Shown here: piece after piece, positions 16,346 to 25,401 of the stretch
Layout of the letters: each line of letters starts with the position of its first letter
Position numbering within the stretch: position 1 is the stretch's first letter
Assembly (NCBI GenBank): GCA_934661765.1
Contig: CAKUJT010000004.1
Coordinates: 1 to 59,951, forward strand
Reading direction: 5' to 3'
DNA: 59,951 bases
Source of the DNA: an uncultured Senegalimassilia sp.
GTDB taxonomy: Bacteria; Actinomycetota; Coriobacteriia; Coriobacteriales; Eggerthellaceae
The notes under the pieces: model-generated
What the model was told of the DNA's origin: nothing
Database searches by the model: none
What the model saw: only the letters and a program-made list of their open reading frames with translations
Position numbers and translations under genes: made by a program

Positions 16346-17029
16346 TTACCTCTCTTTATTTTCAGTGTCGTTGTCATCATTATCTTCAGCTCTTGACATG
16401 ACCAGTAAAAAAATATCAATAACCAGTATTGTTAATCCGATTGAATATATCCAGTAGTTAAATCCTACCTTTAGTACTAACATTAAATAGCAAAATATTG
16501 TTATAATCCAAATCATTCTCACTGTTTTATCACGCGATTTTTTCTCTTCTTTCAACGATTTTTCAATTGGAATATTAAAGCCGAGATTTTTTAATCTATC
16601 AATGTTCGATTTGAATTGAATAAATCTGACGATAAGAAAAGAAATCAATAATTGAATAAATCCCCAATACAATATTACGCAATCCTTCGCTGCAAAAACT
16701 TTATCGCGTATAAGAAAACCTAAGATGCCAAAAGAACTAAAGATTAAAATCATTAGCATAGTTATAAAAAACTTAGTGTATAGTTTGTTAATATTGTCAA
16801 AACTCTCACATTCTATTTTTTGTTTAAAATGTATAATACAAGACAATGCCACTGTAATCATCAACATAAGTGCTGCTTCTAAGATCCATCTACCATATCC
16901 TTTTTCATTAATGTGAGTAACTAATAGCATCTCATAAATAACAAAGAAGGTTAATACCACTGCTATTTTTATTGAAAAAATAATTTTAAAAATATTTTTT
17001 TGTGTGTTCAGCTTAATTTTCTTGTTCAT
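16346..17029 (-). CDS. Multi-pass membrane protein, unknown
   Basis: Unrecognised 227-residue protein with about six hydrophobic segments: residues 14-34, 45-65, 88-108, 118-140, 172-190 and 195-212. The loop around 141-165 is basic. The acidic C-terminus (RAEDNDDNDTENKE) is cytoplasmic-like. It overlaps the upstream 17312 gene by 17 bases and is followed after 3 bases by the AAA+ gene, so a membrane-associated ATPase complex is possible but not shown. Confidence 0.6.
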   Translation of the reverse strand: MNKKIKLNTQKNIFKIIFSIKIAVVLTFFVIYEMLLVTHINEKGYGRWILEAALMLMITVALSCIIHFKQKIECESFDNINKLYTKFFITMLMILIFSSFGILGFLIRDKVFAAKDCVILYWGFIQLLISFLIVRFIQFKSNIDRLKNLGFNIPIEKSLKEEKKSRDKTVRMIWIITIFCYLMLVLKVGFNYWIYSIGLTILVIDIFLLVMSRAEDNDDNDTENKER

Positions 17030-17312
17030 AATACATCTCCATTTCTCCTTGTTTATGTTCTTGCAATGATTTTAATAATAATTCCCTCTCCTTATTTGCT
17101 TCATCAAGGTCGATGTCAAAAAATTCTGCCAGTAACTGCTCTTTGTTAATATAATCACCTGCTCCCACATCAGCGAATGGTGACTCTCTCACCTGTTTCC
17201 TATCAAAGACAGTATATCTTTGGAGAAGCCAATCTAAAAATTTAGAGCACAGCTCACTTTCATCTTGAATTTCTTTTATTTTTTCTAACATTGGTGTTTT
17301 AATATTTTCCAT
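17013..17312 (-). CDS. Small acidic cytoplasmic protein, unknown
   Basis: Unrecognised 99-residue acidic, helical protein with no cysteine ribbon, signal or membrane segment. A central ESPFADVGAGDYINKEQLLAEFF segment may be a short interaction motif. It lies between a membrane protein (upstream) and another membrane protein (overlapping downstream). Confidence 0.55.
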   Translation of the reverse strand: MENIKTPMLEKIKEIQDESELCSKFLDWLLQRYTVFDRKQVRESPFADVGAGDYINKEQLLAEFFDIDLDEANKERELLLKSLQEHKQGEMEMYYEQEN

Positions 17313-17332
17313 ATTTTACCTTTCTTGGATGT

Positions 17333-17926
17333 CTATAATTTTTTTCGGTTATACTTTCGTTTCTTTAGTATTTTTATCATCTGTATGATGCCAGCTACTA
17401 CTAATGACATGATCATAGTATGAGAAAATTCTCTCACCAAGTATCTTCTTGTCTTGTCTTTTTCAGCTAATTTAGCCAATTTCTCATCTGCTTTAATGGT
17501 CATAACTTTACTCCAATCCGTATATTTATTTTCAGATAGCTTTGCACGTACACGAACATAATCCGGGGCAGCTGCATTCCATTTATTCTGTTCAATATGT
17601 ACCCGTAGAGGAGAACTCGTGTTGATTTCTACCTTTATACATCCGAAAATAAAATCTTCATCAGAACATACCTCCGCGTAATATTTTTTAGCACCATCAA
17701 TCGGTTCAAAATCACAATCAATAACTCTTGTTACCCCATCCCATTTTATATTTTTAATAGAGACTTCTGTAGTAGGAATCGTATGATCAATTGTTTCCTC
17801 TGAAGTAACATTCGTTTCCAACATATGCCTCATACAAAAACCTAAGGCTGCAAGTATTATGACTGAGAATAGTATAATGTATATATCTTTAATAATTTCT
17901 TTGACTGTGTTCTGTTCACTTCTCAT
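17333..17926 (-). CDS. Membrane protein with extracytoplasmic fibronectin-like domain
   Basis: Unrecognised 197-residue protein. Membrane segments lie at about residues 15-32 and 165-185, with an extracytoplasmic loop between. The loop reads like one Fn3/Ig-like fold (IKNIKWDGVTRVIDCDFEPI, then KKYYAEVCSDEDF and YVRVRAKLSENKYTDWS). The C-terminal tail is strongly basic. A TTCTTACAAAAATTC box at 18008-18025 lies about 85 bases upstream, consistent with this being the first gene of the 17.9-15.5 kb unit. Confidence 0.6.
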   Translation of the reverse strand: MRSEQNTVKEIIKDIYIILFSVIILAALGFCMRHMLETNVTSEETIDHTIPTTEVSIKNIKWDGVTRVIDCDFEPIDGAKKYYAEVCSDEDFIFGCIKVEINTSSPLRVHIEQNKWNAAAPDYVRVRAKLSENKYTDWSKVMTIKADEKLAKLAEKDKTRRYLVREFSHTMIMSLVVAGIIQMIKILKKRKYNRKKL

Positions 17927-18270
17927 ATTTTTCTTTTCCTTTCTTTTTAATATGCTTATCTAAAATCTCCATGCCTGTTTTATACATTATATAAGATGTA
18001 TAAAAAATGGAATTTTTGTAAGAAAAAAAGCCTCATTTCTGAGACTTTTTTCTGATAAATTGTTTTCTTATAATGGATTTTCCTAAAACAGATATTTAAT
18101 ATATATTATTTTTTAGAAGAGGAACATGTTTATAAGAAAAATTTTAGTTGTTAAAAATCTGATCAGCGGCATGAATATCAACCATATATCTTCTGTACAG
18201 CTTCGGTATAGTGAAGATTTTCCTGCTGCCTTCTTTAATAAGCGAATCTCATAGGATTACCTGTATTTTC
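17927..18270. other. Intergenic interval with terminator and promoter box
   Basis: Contains a terminator for the DUF5688 unit (AAAAAGTCTCAGAAATGAGGCT then a T run on the minus strand, 18022-18052), the TTCTTACAAAAATTC box (18008-18025), and a truncated copy of the promoter half of the structured element (18075-18150, AACAACTAAAATTTTTCTTAT and GAAATATCTG-like text). Nothing coding was found. Confidence 0.5.
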
Positions 18271-19158
18271 TTATGCTTTGACAAGAATTTGATCTTTTTT
18301 TCGATCATAATAATAGACAGAATCAGATAATACATCCCCTGTTGATACAACTGTAGTATTGGCATCATGAACCATAGATGATAATTCTTTGGGATCATCT
18401 ATCCTATCTGCTGGAACCATGATTACTTCATGGATGCTAGAAGGTAAGATATACATATCTGTTCCTTTTTTGTTTGCAAAATCTTTCAATACATCTCCAT
18501 ATAATAAAGCAGAGGCTCCATTAATTTCCTGTTCATTTGTCAAGATATACATTGGGATAGTGCATGGATATAAGATAAAAGATACCATCCCTGCTAACAT
18601 CTCCTCCATATCAATAATTTTGGTTGGAAATAAACGAGGTGTGTTCTGTCGTGCTGCTAAGACTAAATCATTGATAGAAACACCCCACTCTTTGACTTGC
18701 TCATTTGTGATCAATGAAGTAGAAACGCCAACATCATCAATACGAGCCACCCAGCGAAATGTTACCGCAAGATCATGTAATCTTATATGTGGACAAGCCT
18801 CTAACAGTTCCTTATTTTTTTCATAATTTACAAGGCGATAAATAACTTTTCCACGTACATTTTCAAATTCCTGCAAGTTTGGTATTTTGGCGGCAAACAT
18901 CTGAACCTTTTCATTATAATCATCCCTTATCTTTTTTATGACATTTTCCAATATCTCACCATTTTGATAGTGTATGTAATAATCATCCAGATAAAGTAAT
19001 GGACTGGCATCTTGTTCATCTTCTCGGATAGACAAGCCGGCTTTAGAAACACCATTGTTCTTTTTAACAACGGATATTTCTACCTGACTTGTCTCTTTCC
19101 AATCTTCAGACGTAATGTTTTCCTTAACCCATGTCTTAAACTCTTCAAAATTCATCAT
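18271..19158 (-). CDS. DUF5688-family protein
   Basis: A 295-residue protein of the DUF5688 type, common and often multicopy in Lachnospiraceae mobile and chromosomal islands; its function is unknown. Typical stretches are PLLYLDDYYIHYQNGE near the N-terminus, VTFRWVARIDDVGVSTSLITNEQ in the middle and MYILPSSIHEVIMVPA in the C-terminal half. No catalytic motif is apparent. Its start overlaps the stop of the upstream helicase fragment (ATGA-type coupling). Confidence 0.75.
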   Translation of the reverse strand: MMNFEEFKTWVKENITSEDWKETSQVEISVVKKNNGVSKAGLSIREDEQDASPLLYLDDYYIHYQNGEILENVIKKIRDDYNEKVQMFAAKIPNLQEFENVRGKVIYRLVNYEKNKELLEACPHIRLHDLAVTFRWVARIDDVGVSTSLITNEQVKEWGVSINDLVLAARQNTPRLFPTKIIDMEEMLAGMVSFILYPCTIPMYILTNEQEINGASALLYGDVLKDFANKKGTDMYILPSSIHEVIMVPADRIDDPKELSSMVHDANTTVVSTGDVLSDSVYYYDRKKDQILVKA

Positions 19159-19976
19159 AATCTTTTTGGAAATGATAAAATATTTTGTACATCCGCTCCT
19201 CGGAATTTATAGATAGACTGCATATCATCTCCAACGACCATAAGATTTGTATTTTTTTTACGGATCTTTCTTATAATGCTGTCCTGTAAAGTATTTGTAT
19301 CCTGATATTCATCTACCATAATGTATTGATAAGTATCCTCAATTCTTCTTGCAATATCAGGATAATCCGTAAGCATTTGGTCAAATTTAATCAGGATGTC
19401 ATCATAATTAAGAAGATTATGTTCTTCTTTATATCTTTTTGTCTCCTCTCGTAACAAGAAAAGTTTTCGTTCATTTTGTCTAAACCTCCAGTACCGCTGT
19501 TTTTTTAATAATTCTTCTAGTGTAAGCCCTTTGTTTACACAAGTAGATAACATAGAAGCAAAAACAGAAGCAGAAGGCATGTTTTTTAGTTTTTGGAAAT
19601 TTAATTCCGATTTTACAATGTCAATGATATCCGCCTCGTCCGGTCCAGATAAAATCGTGAAATCTGGAGAGATGCCAGCCATCTTTCCATAAAATCGAAG
19701 CATCTTTACACAAAAAGAATGGTAAGTGCAGGCAGTGATCCCGCATTTTTCTTTTAGCATCTTCTCGGCTCGTTCTTTCATCTCATTCGCCGCCTTATTG
19801 GTAAAGGTAAGAAGCAGGATACTTTCTGGACTGACTCCTGACTCGATCAGATGTGCTACACGGTAGATAAGTGTCCGGGTCTTTCCTGTACCTGCCCCTG
19901 CTAAAAGCAATGCTGGTCCTTTATCATGCATTACTGCCTCATACTGGGATTTGTTCAATTTTTCATAGTTAATCAT
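19155..19976 (-). CDS. UvrD/PcrA-like SF1 helicase, N-terminal half only
   Basis: This 273-residue protein has the first half of a superfamily-1A helicase: Q motif (LNKSQYEAV), Walker A GAGTGKTRT, motif Ia (LTFTNKAANEMKERA), motif Ib (TYHSFC), motif II (MVDEYQDTN) and motif III (VVGDDMQSIYKFRGAD). It then ends, lacking domains 2A/2B with motifs IV-VI, so it cannot be a normal translocating helicase (UvrD is about 700 residues). The break coincides with the start of the DUF5688 gene, to which it is coupled. It could be a decayed gene, or a stand-alone ATP-binding domain. Confidence 0.82.
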   Translation of the reverse strand: MINYEKLNKSQYEAVMHDKGPALLLAGAGTGKTRTLIYRVAHLIESGVSPESILLLTFTNKAANEMKERAEKMLKEKCGITACTYHSFCVKMLRFYGKMAGISPDFTILSGPDEADIIDIVKSELNFQKLKNMPSASVFASMLSTCVNKGLTLEELLKKQRYWRFRQNERKLFLLREETKRYKEEHNLLNYDDILIKFDQMLTDYPDIARRIEDTYQYIMVDEYQDTNTLQDSIIRKIRKKNTNLMVVGDDMQSIYKFRGADVQNILSFPKRL

Positions 19977-20584
19977 ATGGATACTCCCTTCCTTTTCACT
20001 CTTTTCTCTTATTAATATGTTTCATCAGGATCGAGTTACCTCATTTCGTACCAGATTTGCTGTATCCGACCCCATACAGATAGGCATAACTTCGGAGTCA
20101 TCACAGAAAAGCGATAACATATATTCCTTGTTATAGTATAAAAAAAAGGTAGGCAAAAAGAATTTTGATAAGAAAATACCGAAGTAATAGAAGCTCTTTC
20201 CAATGCCATGCCAGGAAGGTAAGAGGGATACAGATAAAAATAAAGACACAGTGGGAATGCTCTGTGCAAAAGAAGGATAGTGAGCTACGCCCAATAGATA
20301 ACAACTAATAGACGTACTGCAGGATTATAAAGTAAGATGTAGTAAAACAAGAAAAAGTGAGGGATGCAGCAAAGGAGATTATAGAGTATAAAACAAAGAA
20401 ACATAAAGTTGTCTAAGATAATTATCACTTATATATGTAGGTACGGAATAATTGCAACAATTATCTTTCTTTTTCTTGCCCTTTGCCTTGTTTGCCTCTT
20501 GTCTGTTTGTTTACTTTTTCCTTTTTAACCCGGATAACGGAAATTCTGGTACAACAAAAAGCCCCAGTCTCCTGTGGCTATTTT
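19977..20584. other. Long intergenic interval, no gene supported
   Basis: No convincing coding region. Open frames at 20025-20294 lack ribosome-binding sites and have odd composition. It includes a CATATTAATAAGAG segment before the helicase start (probable promoter/leader), AT-rich sequence with GATAATTATC and ATAATTGC/CAATTAT inverted motifs (20420-20470), and a terminator hairpin (AGCCaCAG GAGA CTGgGGCT then T5, 20556-20582, minus strand). Confidence 0.45.
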
Positions 20585-20699
20585 CACTGTGACATCCTCC
20601 CCCACCTGTAGAAGTTTGGTTCTCGTTCGATAGCACTACCGTGCTAAGCATATGCGAGCTATCCCCGTGTGTCCCACGGTTGTGTTATGTTCTTTAAGG
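20585..20699 (-). mobile_element. Right end/guide-RNA scaffold of a decayed TnpB insertion sequence
   Basis: Follows the tnpB remnant. In minus-strand order it has CCGTGGGACACACGG, then GCTTAGCACGGTAGTGC hairpins and a CTTCTACAGGTGGGGGAGGATGTC end, as expected for an IS200/IS605 right end that doubles as an omega/reRNA scaffold. The sequence beyond about 20585 would correspond to the guide. Confidence 0.5.
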
Positions 20700-20792
20700 T
20701 CATGCAATTACCAGCCGCATTCCCTCATTTCTGATATTTACCGCCGCATTTACATCTCTGTCATGATGGGTCCCACACTGCGGACAATCCCA
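20700..20792 (-). pseudogene. tnpB: C-terminal remnant of tnpB
   Basis: Thirty codons up to a TGA encode [20 protein letters not shown] and then [10 protein letters not shown]: the second half of the TnpB zinc finger plus the RuvC-III DRDxNAAxN motif. The rest of the gene is absent. It is a scar of an IS200/IS605-type insertion. Confidence 0.85.
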
Positions 20793-20881
20793 CTAAAAAG
20801 GACTTTTTCAGTGGAGTCCCTTAGAGGTCGGAGTCTTCTTGCTGTAAGAGGATAAAAGGAGTCCATTTTTATAAGAAAAAA

Positions 20882-22564
20882 TTAGTTGTTACGTTCATTG
20901 TAACTGCGGATTTCCCCTGCTAATATCTTCTGAAACTCTGCATCAGACGGCAGGTCAAAGGTCCGGTTCCATTCCGGCGTTTTTCTTCGTTCGTTTAACT
21001 CTTCTTTTTCTTTTTTATACCGCTCCCGCTTCTTTTTCAACTCATTCAGCTTGTCCATTGTGGTACGAAACTCTGGATCTGTCTCCATCAAATGTTCCAT
21101 TTCTTTATGAACTTTTGCTTTTTGTTTTTCCTCTTTTTTTGTATGTATCGTCTGGCAGATCTTTTTTGCGGATTCTGTGATCTTTCTTCTGCCTTTTTTA
21201 CATTTAATCCCAGCTTCTTTTATGATCTTGCTGACGGTTGATTGGGTGCACCCAATGATTCCTGCGATTTTTTGCTGGGTGTACCCTTTCATGAGCAGTT
21301 CCAATACACGGAGTTTTTTCTTTTCTTTTTCTTCTTTTCGTCTTACCCGGTTTTCTTTTGCTCTTTTTTTAGCCATTTCTCGTTCCTCTTTTCTTACTCT
21401 TGCTGGCTTTAAGCGGATGGTTTCTTGTTCTTTTTCATCAATATCAAGATATTCGATTACTTTTTCAAAGGTAAATCGGTATTTCTTTTCTGTTGCACTG
21501 GACATGTAACTTCTCAATTCTTTTTCCGGCAGCGGACGCTGAAAACTTTCGTTAAGGGCTATGGTCTTTCCCCACGCGATATCTTCTGCTGTACCACTGG
21601 AAAGGTAGGCACAGTAAACGATCAGACAATAAAGATCTCGAAAACCGTTTTCGTCCAATCCTTCTTCCCGTCTCAGTTTGATCAAATGCCGGATCTTTTC
21701 TTCCATATATTTTCCATAATCTCGGAACCCATTTTTTCTTTTACTCTTGTATTTGATAAATGGTTTTCCTGTCTTAGGATGGCGGTCAAAAAACAGAGAT
21801 ACAGCATCAAATTTGTTTTCATGCAGGATGCGGAAAGAACCAAATGTCCGTGACTTTGCATTCCATGTCCCCGGCATACGGAACAAACCGCTCTCTTTTT
21901 TGGAAGCAGCGGCATCTACGATGACATATTTTTCCAAGTCCTTGTCTTCATTGATTCTTTTTGTAATCTCACTCGCAAAATATCTGACAAGATCATGGTA
22001 TACATATAACAGCTCTTTTGCGGAAAATGGACAGACTGCCCACCATAGCTGTATCCCTCTGCCAGTATAGACAACTGTGTTAGGGACAGGCAGTGGAAAA
22101 GTTTTATCTTTAAACGCAAGATACAGTACAGCATCCAGACGCTGTACAAAAAACTCCCGGTCTCTTTTTGCCGAATGGATATCGATATCCAATACAATAT
22201 TCTGGATTGTGTATAGGTTTTTCTTTTTTCTTTCTTTTGGTGTGGAAAAACTGTTTGCTGTGAGAAAATATTCCTGGTATTGATGGAAATCTTCCATCTT
22301 TTTTAAAGATTTTCCAACATCTGATGTATTCAGATATCCAATCTGTCTCATATTTAACCACTTATTATTTACAACAGGGCGGCAGAAAATTTGGGCATAA
22401 GAATAATGCCCATCTTCTCGTTGCAGGTGCAAATGGAAAAAAACAGGCAATTCGTTTATATATAATTTTTGACTTTCCCATTTTGATCGAGCTAGACGAA
22501 AATCTTTTGGCGGGATATAAGGCGTTCCCAGTGAAAAATGATAGACCTGTGTTTTTTCTGCCAT
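20882..22564 (-). CDS. Replication/primase-like protein (AEP-type) with C-terminal HTH
   Basis: A 560-residue plasmid-type replication protein. IVLDIDIHS (about residue 120) matches the hhhDhD metal-binding motif of archaeo-eukaryotic primases; VVYTGRGIQLWW and GLFRMPGTWNAKSRT (R-x-P-G-T-x-N) are further conserved stretches of this group. Two thirds along, LELLMKGYTQQKIAGIIGC plus QSTVSKIIKEAG is a helix-turn-helix that could bind an origin. Long basic coiled segments follow. The start at 22564 has AAAGGAA upstream; an ATG at 22639 is also in frame. The last codons run into a TTTTTTCTTATAAAAATGG box shared with the structured elements, so the 3' end may be altered. It probably initiates replication of the element. 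Confidence 0.78.
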   Translation of the reverse strand: MAEKTQVYHFSLGTPYIPPKDFRLARSKWESQKLYINELPVFFHLHLQREDGHYSYAQIFCRPVVNNKWLNMRQIGYLNTSDVGKSLKKMEDFHQYQEYFLTANSFSTPKERKKKNLYTIQNIVLDIDIHSAKRDREFFVQRLDAVLYLAFKDKTFPLPVPNTVVYTGRGIQLWWAVCPFSAKELLYVYHDLVRYFASEITKRINEDKDLEKYVIVDAAASKKESGLFRMPGTWNAKSRTFGSFRILHENKFDAVSLFFDRHPKTGKPFIKYKSKRKNGFRDYGKYMEEKIRHLIKLRREEGLDENGFRDLYCLIVYCAYLSSGTAEDIAWGKTIALNESFQRPLPEKELRSYMSSATEKKYRFTFEKVIEYLDIDEKEQETIRLKPARVRKEEREMAKKRAKENRVRRKEEKEKKKLRVLELLMKGYTQQKIAGIIGCTQSTVSKIIKEAGIKCKKGRRKITESAKKICQTIHTKKEEKQKAKVHKEMEHLMETDPEFRTTMDKLNELKKKRERYKKEKEELNERRKTPEWNRTFDLPSDAEFQKILAGEIRSYNERNN

Positions 22565-23211
22565 AACCGTACCAATTCCTTTCTGTTTTATAAGTTTTTC
22601 TGATTTTAATATGGCAAAATGTCGTTTGGTTCGGGTCAAACGCCTGTCTTAGCACACTTGGGACATTGTAAGTTCACATGAGAACATGCAGATAAAAAAG
22701 TTGCATCTATAGCCGGGGAGAAATGCAAAAATGGAATTCGATTCTTTTTTAATTAAATTATAAGTAGAAATCTCCCGGTTTTAACCGGGAGATGAATACG
22801 CCTTAAAGAATGTTCTTATTCTGGATATTGATTCTGTATATATTGTTTTACCACATCTCCTATAAAAAAATATATATCCTGGTATGGCAACTCACCAGGA
22901 AACCGTCTGGTCATTGGTGGACCTCCACTCCTTCTCCTGTGGGAAAGGAGCGAGTCTATTGTATCCAGATAAGATTGGAGTGCATTTGTTAGATAATTAC
23001 TGACCCTGTTCCTCCAAGCTCCTGACTTCTAGTCAGGAGAAGTTGACTAAGCTATGGATATAAAAAAAGCCCTCGAAAGGACTTCTTGACTGACAATCTT
23101 TGCGGTGCAAGCTCCATCTGAACTACAGCTCAGGTGGAGAGGTTCACAGATGGTTTAGCTGCTATTTTATAAGAAAAAAGGATCAGAAAACTGATCCCCT
23201 TTTGTTGTGTG
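22565..23211. other. Intergenic interval with insertion-sequence ends
   Basis: Contains a GAATTCGATTC palindrome (22731-22750), an IS200/IS605-type right-end hairpin TCTCCCGG-TTTTAA-CCGGGAGA (22771-22792), a second end hairpin CTCCTGAC-TTCTA-GTCAGGAG (23019-23039), and a CCTTTCGAGGGCTTTTTTT terminator near 23065-23085 on the minus strand. No gene was found. It looks like a graveyard of small insertion elements upstream of the primase. Confidence 0.55.
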
Positions 23212-23577
23212 TTATGCTTTTGTCTCTGCTTCGACCATTAGATCGATGATTGGCATACCAAAAGATTCTGTTACATTTCTGATTGTCTCCTTCAGTAGCT
23301 TTTCTGCCATAGGATAACATTCTTTGTTTGCCTCATCTAATACGAAAGGCTTGGATGCATCAATCTGGGCGAAAAATGTGAGTGTCTTTAAATACAGGTA
23401 CACATTTTCTCCCGGTTTTCCGAGCTGGACTTCCTGTTCAAAGATAATACCTTTCCCGTCTTTCGGGAGCAGGACAGATCCGGAAATGTCAAAACTGGAT
23501 TCCCCTTCCTTTGCTCGCCCATTATCTTTGTAATTTACTTCTGTTACCTGGTGTTTAGTTAATTCAAAATTCTGCAT
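23212..23577 (-). CDS. SecB-like chaperone-fold protein
   Basis: A 121-residue protein resembling Firmicutes SecB-like proteins: an N-terminal beta region with alternating hydrophobics (FDISGSVLLPKDGKGIIFEQ), YLYLKTLTFFAQID, and a C-terminal helix pair ending GMPIIDLMVEAE, which mirrors the SecB pattern in which the last helix carries a PxxxP-like segment. Such stand-alone proteins occur with toxin-antitoxin and secretion genes. No partner toxin is adjacent. A TTTTTCTTATAAAAATTC box lies 70 bases upstream (23648-23665). Confidence 0.5.
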   Translation of the reverse strand: MQNFELTKHQVTEVNYKDNGRAKEGESSFDISGSVLLPKDGKGIIFEQEVQLGKPGENVYLYLKTLTFFAQIDASKPFVLDEANKECYPMAEKLLKETIRNVTESFGMPIIDLMVEAETKA

Positions 23578-23734
23578 AATTATCTCTCCTTTTTTTATTA
23601 TATATTAATATGATAAATATATTTTACCATAAGGAAAATACACTGAATTTTTATAAGAAAAAAAGAGCTGTTCACGGGAAAACTTATATCTTTGTTGATT
23701 TTATCGTAATGCAGGAAAAAGAAATAATCTAAGG

Positions 23735-23765
23735 AATCCCATGGATTTATCCGTGGGAGGATGTC
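23735..23765. mobile_element. IS200/IS605-type end hairpin
   Basis: AATCCCATGGATTTATCCGT then GGGAGGATGTC: a short imperfect hairpin followed by GGATGTC, a frequent right-end form in IS200/IS605 elements. No transposase is attached. Confidence 0.45.
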
Positions 23766-23785
23766 AAATATCCTATTACCATACA

Positions 23786-24010
23786 TTGTGTTTTTTCGCT
23801 CTTATACCTGTGCATTTTTTTCGCACAACTTCATATTAGCTATATTTTTCGCAGATATAACAGTGCGTTTTTTTCACTCTTATATCTGTTCTTTTTTTTC
23901 TCTTATATAAGACATTTTTTATCGCAAATATATGTGTGCTATTATTTCACTCTTATAAGAGTGCTTTTTTCTCTCTAATATATCAGTGGTTTTTCTTCTC
24001 TGATTAGATC
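23786..24010. repeat. Iteron-like tandem repeats, about nine ~24-base units
   Basis: Imperfect tandem units of about 24-26 bases with the pattern GTGC-T7-C-ACTCTTATATC, for instance GTGCGTTTTTTTCACTCTTA at about 23863. Phase and the TTTTTTC/CTTATAT core are kept while other bases vary. A related cluster lies at 32236-32326. Direct repeats of this size near a primase gene suggest replication-initiator or partition binding sites; regulation of the 23577 gene is an alternative. Confidence 0.6.
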
Positions 24011-24110
24011 ATACAAAATATATACTTTTAGATGGATTTTACTATGTAACAGGAAAGACAATCTGAGCCATTCTGACACTAGGTTAATTATAAGCAAAAT
24101 GTAGTTGTTG

Positions 24111-24255
24111 TTTTAATTCCCTAGCCGGTATTAACGGAGACTGAATGTTGGGTTTTCTTCCGGCGGTGCTTAATTTCATGTTAGTGGGGATACCAATATC
24201 TCCGCTCACTACTTCCGCTATGTGAACTATATTTTTTATATCATTTTGGGGAGAG
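24111..24255 (-). repeat. Structured RNA element, copy c
   Basis: A copy lacking the usual promoter half. It keeps AGCGGAGAtatTGGTATCC, GCACCGCCGG and the end ACCGGCTAGGGAATTAAAAC. It follows, on the minus strand, an IscB fragment (24324-24422), which is the best hint that the element family derives from an IS200/IS605-type guide-RNA end. Confidence 0.5.
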
Positions 24256-24323
24256 CTTTTTTCTTATTTTTTCTCATTACCTTTTTTCTTTTCTCATTTG
24301 AAAATCACTTTGCGTATAACTTA

Positions 24324-24422
24324 TTATACATTTAGTGTTTTAAGGATCACTCTGTCTCCACAGGTAACTCCAACACCAATATGCTGAGAGCCAGTATCAA
24401 TACCAATGCATCCTTCCTGTGT
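24324..24422 (-). pseudogene. iscB: IscB fragment (RuvC-I motif only)
   Basis: Codons up to a TAA at 24324 read GCIGIDTGSQHIGVGVTCGD and then RVILKT: the GxDxGSxxIG RuvC-I motif of IscB-family nucleases. Nothing before or after this motif remains. It overlaps in another frame the 3' end of the 24870 gene, whose C-terminus it probably replaced. Confidence 0.75.
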
Positions 24423-24870
24423 TGCACATCCAGTCTTGTGCAACAACTGAATGGTAAATGGATGCCTGCATACAACAGAAGTTGTTTTCTTTTTCAGTAA
24501 CAGCAGTCATATTTCTTTGAAACTCTCTCTCAAATCGATCAGGAATGAAAAATAACTGGTCTATCAATTCGTAATCATCATCCGTAGATTTTAAAATGCA
24601 ATCATATAAGTGAATAAATCCCAAAACTTTTTGTTCTGAATTATCGTTTAATGTATTTATGGTGGAAACAATATCGCTATACGCCCTTTGCTCTAACCAG
24701 TTTTTTAATCTTTCAACCAGCATCTTATTCTGATCTTCTCCGTCTAACAGAGCATATTTATGGTGTATTTTGTGAACAATATCTGAATAATTTCTATAAA
24801 AATCCAATAGTGGGGCTCTGTATCCAACTTCACATTCACCACATACTGATAAAAATTCTTCTCTATTCAT
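24397..24870 (-). CDS. Unknown protein, C-terminus replaced by IscB remnant
   Basis: Unrecognised 157-residue acidic, helical protein starting MNREEFLSVCGECEVGYRAP behind AAAAAGGAGAG. The last residues (VVAQDWMCNTGRMHWY) are read out of frame through an iscB fragment, so the original end is lost. A short homologous fragment of the same gene (around LLDFYRNYSDIV) lies at 27845-27905, showing that there was once a second copy. It may be a broken gene. Confidence 0.55.
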   Translation of the reverse strand: MNREEFLSVCGECEVGYRAPLLDFYRNYSDIVHKIHHKYALLDGEDQNKMLVERLKNWLEQRAYSDIVSTINTLNDNSEQKVLGFIHLYDCILKSTDDDYELIDQLFFIPDRFEREFQRNMTAVTEKENNFCCMQASIYHSVVAQDWMCNTGRMHWY

Positions 24871-24930
24871 TTTCTCTCCTTTTTTACACATATTTTTATA
24901 ATCACTAATTTGATAAATTGACATTTCCAT

Positions 24931-25401
24931 AGCTACATAGTAGTATAATTATAGAAAAAGAGTGCTACCGATAGTCGGTTAGTCCAATTTGCTATTTAGA
25001 TATCAAAAATAGCTGTCAGGGCGGCTATTTTTGTGGTAAAAAAAGAACCCATACCATTTGGCATGAGTCCCTCAAAAGAATCGGATTTTTTAAACACCGC
25101 CGAGGTAAAATCGGCATCTAGCCCATATAGAGATACTGGACTGAGAATTATAACAAATTTCATTATACTGTAGCACAAATTTCGGTCTGGTGTAGCACAA
25201 CAATTTTTAGAAAAACTTATATTTAAAAGGTACTACATTTCTCCGAAAAAATTCAGCAATTAAAATTTCGGAGAAGTGTAATACTTTTTTCGGAGAATTT
25301 TATGGTCTTATAAAAAAGAACCCACACCTTTTGGCATGGGTCCTCCGGAATCAGGTTTGTCAAATTTTGGTTGTGAAAGATTTTTTGAAAACATCAATCA
25401 C
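24931..25401. other. Intergenic interval with two terminator-like hairpins
   Basis: Holds two copies of the CCCAYACC...GGYATGRGTCC terminator (25040-25073 and 25313-25348), a GAATCGGATT palindrome (25074-25094) and two copies of a TTCTCCGAAAAAA-type segment (25240-25300) that look like an inverted or direct repeat. A 60-codon frame at 24996-25178 has no ribosome-binding site and is not called. Confidence 0.45.

Noticed and set aside
20025..20294. Two overlapping minus-strand frames of 77-89 codons
   Set aside because: Overlapping in different frames, no ribosome-binding site, unusual residue composition, and no resemblance to known proteins.
23786..24010. A second CRISPR array
   Set aside because: Units are contiguous and imperfect with no unique spacers, so they are tandem iteron-like repeats.
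24996..25178. Sixty-codon minus-strand frame
   Set aside because: Runs through a terminator hairpin and palindrome and has no ribosome-binding site.
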